A stretch of DNA of 9,893 bases from positions 1-9,893 of the forward strand of contig JAHHMJ010000026.1 of NCBI GenBank assembly GCA_018678395.1, in the 5' to 3' direction. Source of the DNA: Gemmatimonadota bacterium. GTDB taxonomy: Bacteria; Gemmatimonadota; Gemmatimonadetes; Longimicrobiales; Gaopeijiaceae. A program made the position numbers and the translations under genes. The notes beneath the pieces were generated by a model that had not been told where the DNA came from, made no database searches, and saw only the letters and a program-made list of their open reading frames with translations. Position 1 is the first letter of the stretch, and each line of letters begins with the position of its first letter. This document shows, piece by piece, positions 6,532-9,893 of this stretch.

Positions 6532-7626
6532 ATGAAACGCCGCACGTTCGTTCGAGCCGCGGCGCTCGGAGCGTTGGGCAGCGGGCTCCTGAGGCCCCGC
6601 TCCGCCGGGGCCGCGTCCATCGCTGCGCGTGGCCGGTCCGACCCCCGAGCCCTGATCATGGACGCCATGGGCGAACTCCGGCCCATCTACGAGCCACCCC
6701 TGGTGCGGGAGATGCTGGCCAGCGGCATGGACGCCATCACCGTCACCCTCTGTGACCCGAAGCCGATCGGGGCCGAGGCGCTGGAGTTGGCCGTCGACGG
6801 CCTCACCCTGTACGACCGCTACCTCGCGGCGCACCCCGACCTCTTCGTGAAGGCCGCGACGGTGGCCGACGTCGACGACGCCCGCCGCTCGGGCCGTCTC
6901 GCCGTCTTCTACCTCTATCAGAACTCGGAGCAGTTCGGCGGCGACCTCGACCGGGTCGACCTGTTCTACCACCTCGGGGTGCGCAGCAGCCAGATCACCT
7001 ACAACGACGCGAACCGGGCGGGTTGGGGCTGTCGGGCCGAAGAGCCGGACGAGGGCCTCACCGACTTCGGCCGCTCTCTGGTGGAGCGGATGAACGCCGT
7101 CGGCATGCTGGTCGATCTCTCCCACGCCGGAGAGCGGACCATGGCCGACACCATCGCCCACTCCCGCACACCGGTGATCAACTCGCACACGGGGTGCGAC
7201 GCGGTCCATCCGCACATCCGCAACATGTCCGACGCCAACATGCGGGCCACCGCAGAGCGGGGCGGCATCGTGGGCGTCTGCCAGCTGCGCCCGTTCCTCA
7301 CCGAGAAGAAGCGGGACAACCTCCACGCCTACTTCGACCACATCGCCCACGCGGTCAACGTGTGCGGCGTGGAGCACGTCGCCATCGGCTCGGATCGCGA
7401 CCACCGGGTCATCGAGATGACGCCCGAGTACGAGGCCGAGCTGCGGGCCGAGGAGGGCAGTCAGGTCCAGTCCAGCGAACTGCCCTACTTCATCGACGAA
7501 CTCAACGGCCCGAGTCGCATGGAGGTGGTATGGGACGGCGTCGTGGGCCTCGGCTACTCCGAGGACGACGTCGAGAAGATCATGGGCCGCAACCTGTATC
7601 GGCTGTACGCCGAGGTGCTGGGCTGA
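6532..7626 (+). CDS. Tat-exported membrane dipeptidase (peptidase M19) homologue with altered metal site
   Basis: Predicted 364-residue exported protein. The N-terminus MKRRTFVRAAALGALGSGLL carries a twin-arginine motif and hydrophobic stretch, so it probably crosses the membrane folded. The rest follows renal dipeptidase/M19 order: GLTDFGRSLVERMNAVGMLVDLSH (175-198), PVINSH (214-219), IRNMSDANM (229-237), ERGGIVGVCQLRPFL (242-256), GVEHVAIGSDRD (279-290) and a C-terminal MGRNLYRLY (351-359). His198, His219, Arg230 and Asp288 line up with second-zinc, substrate and catalytic residues of M19. The first-zinc ligands do not: the usual DxHxD reads DAMGE (44-48), giving Met46 and Glu48, and the bridging Glu aligns near Gln130 in LYQNS. 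The substrate-binding His of the THN-like motif is Tyr157. It may be a single-metal variant or non-catalytic binding subfamily. It follows the BNR gene by 31 bp and is the last gene of the rightward run. Confidence 0.85.
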   Translation: MKRRTFVRAAALGALGSGLLRPRSAGAASIAARGRSDPRALIMDAMGELRPIYEPPLVREMLASGMDAITVTLCDPKPIGAEALELAVDGLTLYDRYLAAHPDLFVKAATVADVDDARRSGRLAVFYLYQNSEQFGGDLDRVDLFYHLGVRSSQITYNDANRAGWGCRAEEPDEGLTDFGRSLVERMNAVGMLVDLSHAGERTMADTIAHSRTPVINSHTGCDAVHPHIRNMSDANMRATAERGGIVGVCQLRPFLTEKKRDNLHAYFDHIAHAVNVCGVEHVAIGSDRDHRVIEMTPEYEAELRAEEGSQVQSSELPYFIDELNGPSRMEVVWDGVVGLGYSEDDVEKIMGRNLYRLYAEVLG

Positions 7627-7825
7627 CCGGAGGAGTCAGTCGCGGGGCGCCATGCCCCCACACACCGGTCGAGGGGTGAGCGCGGGCGATCCCGAGAAGC
7701 GCTCTCTGGGGACCCACGAACACGCGGCGTGGAGCAAGCTACAGAGTGACCGACGACGGATGCGGGCCCCCTCGCCGAGCGCGGAGCGGGACCTGCCCGC
7801 GCGCTCCCGGCGGTCGCGGTCGGGA
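7627..7825. terminator. Convergent intergenic region with hairpins
   Basis: This 199-bp spacer lies between converging genes (M19 from the left, PilT-type from the right) and shows no credible gene. Near the M19 stop, GACCGG (7625-7630, overlapping the TGA) can pair with CCGGTC (7665-7670), enclosing a second hairpin, GGGGC (7644-7648)/GCCCC (7654-7658). Near the PilT-type stop, GAGCGCG (7777-7783) plus CGGG (7787-7790) pair with CCCG (7796-7799) plus CGCGCTC (7800-7806): 11 GC-rich pairs with one 3-nt bulge. It starts 19 bp beyond the leftward stop. No T-tracts flank them, but stem strength and placement suggest transcription end sites for both directions. Confidence 0.4.
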
Positions 7826-9289
7826 TCAGCCCGGCAGAAACGCCGACGGCTGGTGCCCGCGCGATCGAAGTCCCTGCTCGATGCCCGTCTTGTCCACGGC
7901 CTTGAGGTAGGCCTCCTTGGGCTCGACCAGCGACTGGTCGACGAGTTCCAGGAGCGCGTCGTTCAAGGTGACCATCCCCTGCTTCCGGCTGGTCTGCATG
8001 ATGGACGGAATCTGGAACGTCTTGCCCTCCCGGATCAGGTTGCTCACCGCCGTGCTGGTCAGGAGCACCTCGCGTGCGGCGATGCGGCCACCGCCCTTCT
8101 TCTTGCACAGCGTCTGGGAGATGACGCCCCGGAGCGACTCCGAGAGCATCACCCGGATCTGGGCCTGCTGATCGGCGGGGAACTGATCGATGATGCGGTC
8201 CACCGTGGAGGCGGCGGTGGTGGTGTGCAGGGTACCGAACACCAGGTGACCGGTCTCGGCGGTCTCGATCGCGATGGCCACCGTCTCGAGATCTCTCAGC
8301 TCGCCGATGAGGATGATGTCGGGGTCCTCTCGGAGGGCGGCCCGCAGCCCCGCCTTGAAGGAGCGGGTGTGCAGCCCGCCCTGGCGATGGGTGACGAGGC
8401 AGCCACGGCTTTCGTGCACGAACTCGATCGGGTCCTCGATGGTGAGGATGTGGTCCTCACGCTCGCGGTTCATCAGGTCCACCATGGCGGCGAGTGTGGT
8501 GGATTTTCCGGATCCCGTAGGTCCCGTCACCACGACCAGTCCCTTGTGCAGGAAGCAGAGCTTCTGCAACTCGGGGCCGATGCCCATCTGCTCGCAGCTG
8601 GGGATCTCACTGGGAATGACCCGGAACACGCCGATGGGTCCGTTGCGATCGACGGCCGCGTTGGCCCGAAAACGAGCGACACCCTCGATCTCGTAGGCGT
8701 AGTCGGCATCACCGGTCTCCTGGAAGCGCTCCCGGTCGGAGTCCGACATGATGGATCGATGCATCGCACCGAGGGCCTCGGCTGCGAGGGGAGGCTCTTC
8801 GAGGCGGACCAGCGTCCCGTCCTTGCGCAGGATCGGAGGCTGGCCGACGCGGAGGTGGAGATCCGAGGCGCCGGACTCCACCAGGGTCCGCAGCAGACCG
8901 TCGAGTCGGCTGTCCGTTTCGCCCGCGGCAGCTTGGGCGGGAGTCGCGCCGTGCCCCCGCTCGCTCGCCGCGTTTCCGGCCTCATGATCGGCCACGGGTC
9001 GGATCGTCAGCGAGGGCTCGCCCCCGTCCTCGTGCAGGTCCACCTGTACCCGCCCGGATGGCGCCTGGTAGGCGAACCCGGCAGCCATGCCTTCGGCGAT
9101 GCGGCCCGCCTGCGACGGCTCTGCGATCTCGCCGACCAGAGCTCGGATCTGCGGGCCCTCGACGGGGCGGGCGGTGAGGGGCTTCCCCTGTCCCCCGGAC
9201 AACAGGGTGATGGGCTGTCCCGGGAGGACCTGCAGGGCGTCGGCGTTCCTGCGGTGCAGGACGTCGATGAATTGGTCAAGCCGAGCCAC
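7826..9289 (-). CDS. pilT: PilT-type type IV pilus retraction ATPase with duplicated N-terminal domain
   Basis: Predicted 487-residue cytoplasmic hexameric ATPase that depolymerises type IV pili for twitching motility. The GTG start at 9289 is supported by GAGGAG 7 bp upstream. The core from about residue 128 is a complete PilT: RLDGLLRTLVESGASDLHLRVGQPP-type PAS-like domain, Walker A GPTGSGKS (256-263), Asp box TIEDPIEF (283-290), Walker B with IILIGELRD (325-333; Glu330), His box GTLHT (352-356), and an AIRNLIRE-like SNLIREGK motif (416-423) that favours PilT over PilB. PilT proteins are usually about 340-370 residues; the excess is an N-terminal region (3-100) that aligns with the PAS-like domain itself (RLD start, GQP at 24-26 and 149-151, closing IRP/VIP), followed by an Ala/Gly-rich linker (101-127). 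I infer a tandem duplication with copy 1 diverged. The start overlaps the upstream small gene by 14 bp. PilU is the main alternative name. Confidence 0.9.
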   Translation of the reverse strand: MARLDQFIDVLHRRNADALQVLPGQPITLLSGGQGKPLTARPVEGPQIRALVGEIAEPSQAGRIAEGMAAGFAYQAPSGRVQVDLHEDGGEPSLTIRPVADHEAGNAASERGHGATPAQAAAGETDSRLDGLLRTLVESGASDLHLRVGQPPILRKDGTLVRLEEPPLAAEALGAMHRSIMSDSDRERFQETGDADYAYEIEGVARFRANAAVDRNGPIGVFRVIPSEIPSCEQMGIGPELQKLCFLHKGLVVVTGPTGSGKSTTLAAMVDLMNREREDHILTIEDPIEFVHESRGCLVTHRQGGLHTRSFKAGLRAALREDPDIILIGELRDLETVAIAIETAETGHLVFGTLHTTTAASTVDRIIDQFPADQQAQIRVMLSESLRGVISQTLCKKKGGGRIAAREVLLTSTAVSNLIREGKTFQIPSIMQTSRKQGMVTLNDALLELVDQSLVEPKEAYLKAVDKTGIEQGLRSRGHQPSAFLPG

Positions 9290-9746
9290 GGAGACTCTCC
9301 TCGAGGGGTTGGACCCACAGAACTCGATGCCGATTCAGGCACCAGACACGCTCGGGGGCGGACAGAGAGAAGAAGGGACCCGCCACATTCAGGAAGTCGA
9401 TGGGACGCGGAGACCCCGGTAGTTCGACGTAGATCTGGCCCTTGAATTCCTGCCCATCCACCATCTTGACTCGGACGGTGTGGCGTTGAGCCAGAGGGCG
9501 CTCCCAGGCCTCGGCCGGCGCCGGCTCGAAGGCCACCGCAGTCACTTGCTCCTTGGACACCAGACGCACTGCTGAATCCTTCAGCGTGAGGGCCAGAAAA
9601 CCCTCTGGGCGGTTGAGGAGATCCAGGGGTTGCTCGACCGTCCCCTCGCCGCCCACGGGCTGGAGATGGAGCTCTCCCACGAGTCGCTCGTCGACGCGGA
9701 TGACCACCTCCGCCGCCACGCGCCGCGTGCGTGCCCAGTCACTCAT
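9276..9746 (-). CDS. Small two-repeat beta-rich protein, function unknown, overlapping pilT
   Basis: Predicted 156-residue protein with no signal peptide or membrane segment; I do not recognise its function. It is an internal duplication. Repeat 1 (about 12-72) has VVIRVD-x-RLVGELHLQP, PLDLLNRPEGFLALTL and VRLVSKEQVTAVA. Repeat 2 (about 91-147) has VRVKMVDGQEFKGQIYVEL, PIDFLNVAGPFFSLS and VWCLNRHRVLWVQ. Each repeat looks like a small beta-barrel unit: strand, G-(E/Q)-(L/I) strand, a P-(L/I)-D-(L/F)-L-N loop, then two strands. This hints at a small-barrel binding domain, but that is inference. The start at 9746 (MSDWARTRR) was chosen since conserved-looking sequence begins there; in-frame ATGs at 9755 and 9815 are possible and Shine-Dalgarno support is weak for all. 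Its stop lies inside the start region of the PilT-type gene (14-bp overlap), so the two are surely co-transcribed and probably translationally coupled, pointing to a pilus- or motility-linked role. Confidence 0.75.
   Translation of the reverse strand: MSDWARTRRVAAEVVIRVDERLVGELHLQPVGGEGTVEQPLDLLNRPEGFLALTLKDSAVRLVSKEQVTAVAFEPAPAEAWERPLAQRHTVRVKMVDGQEFKGQIYVELPGSPRPIDFLNVAGPFFSLSAPERVWCLNRHRVLWVQPLEESLRGSA
9297..9302 (-). promoter_or_regulatory. pilT: Ribosome binding site deciding the GTG start of pilT
   Basis: Read on the minus strand, GAGGAG ends 7 bp before a GTG at 9289-9287. It lies inside the 3' end of the upstream small gene, consistent with coupled re-initiation. It is the strongest Shine-Dalgarno in the window and supports GTG, not a downstream ATG, as the start. 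Confidence 0.7.
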
Positions 9747-9893
9747 GTTGGCCATCCGCCGAAGGGGGAATGCGTTCGCAAGGGGCCGATCCAGCGGACC
9801 GCCCACCTGCAGCACACTACAGGCAGCATCGGCGGCGCCTCTCGCGTTTCAAGAGCCGTCGCGGCGAGCCGCCCGTATCCTGCGGTGGCGGCC
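9747..9893 (-). promoter_or_regulatory. Upstream region of the leftward small gene/pilT pair
   Basis: No gene is supported in the last 147 bp except a possible short N-terminal extension of the small gene. On the minus strand TTGAAA (9852-9847) resembles a -35 box, but no -10 box at normal spacing follows. An imperfect dyad, CCTGCAG (9806-9812) and CTACAGG (9817-9823), matches 6 of 7 bp around CACA and could be an operator. Both signals are weak. Confidence 0.2.

Noticed and set aside
6497..6535. ATGA overlap at the BNR stop as a start of a small gene
   Set aside because: The frame from ATG 6497 encodes only about a dozen residues before a stop; the M19 start at 6532 has its own GGAG.
7652..9445. 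Long plus-strand open frame of 597 codons opposite pilT
   Set aside because: It is antisense to a clear PilT-type gene with all ATPase motifs. Its translation has no recognisable domain, and long shadow frames are expected in GC-rich DNA.

Overview
The window is a GC-rich bacterial chromosomal segment that is almost fully coding. I support seven protein genes. The high GC, two lipoprotein signals, a Tat-type signal, a sortilin-like BNR protein next to an exported M19 peptidase homologue, and a type IV pilus retraction ATPase fit a Gram-negative, surface-active, peptide-using bacterium. Gemmatimonadota is my best guess, from the overall flavour of the families only; no marker gene is present. 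I see no rRNA, tRNA, CRISPR array, insertion sequence, phage gene or origin.

Layout. On the left, a DUF922-type lipoprotein gene (minus strand, 25-699) diverges from a plus-strand run across a 175-bp spacer. The run is a lipoprotein with an HpcH/HpaI aldolase-like fold (875-1873), a PA0069-type radical SAM protein (1961-3040), a large secreted BNR/Asp-box repeat protein (3180-6500) and a Tat-exported M19 dipeptidase homologue (6532-7626). The last two are 31 bp apart and probably co-transcribed; the gaps before the radical SAM gene (87 bp) and the BNR gene (139 bp) carry inverted repeats and may separate transcripts. A 199-bp convergent spacer with strong GC hairpins follows. The right side is a minus-strand pair: a small two-repeat beta-rich protein of unknown function (9276-9746) and a PilT-type ATPase (7826-9289), overlapping by 14 bp and probably translationally coupled.

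How the genes may work together. The BNR protein and the M19 homologue are both exported and may act on extracellular or periplasmic peptides, but this is inferred from context. The PilT-type gene belongs to twitching motility, and the overlapping small gene probably serves the same function.

Most worth a second look: (1) the PilT protein carries two tandem copies of its N-terminal sensor-like domain, and its overlapping neighbour is itself an internal duplication; (2) three exported enzyme-family proteins (DUF922, HpcH/HpaI, M19) each lack residues that are catalytic or metal-binding in their families, so they may be pseudoenzymes or variant subfamilies. I found no clearly defined new defence or mobile system here.
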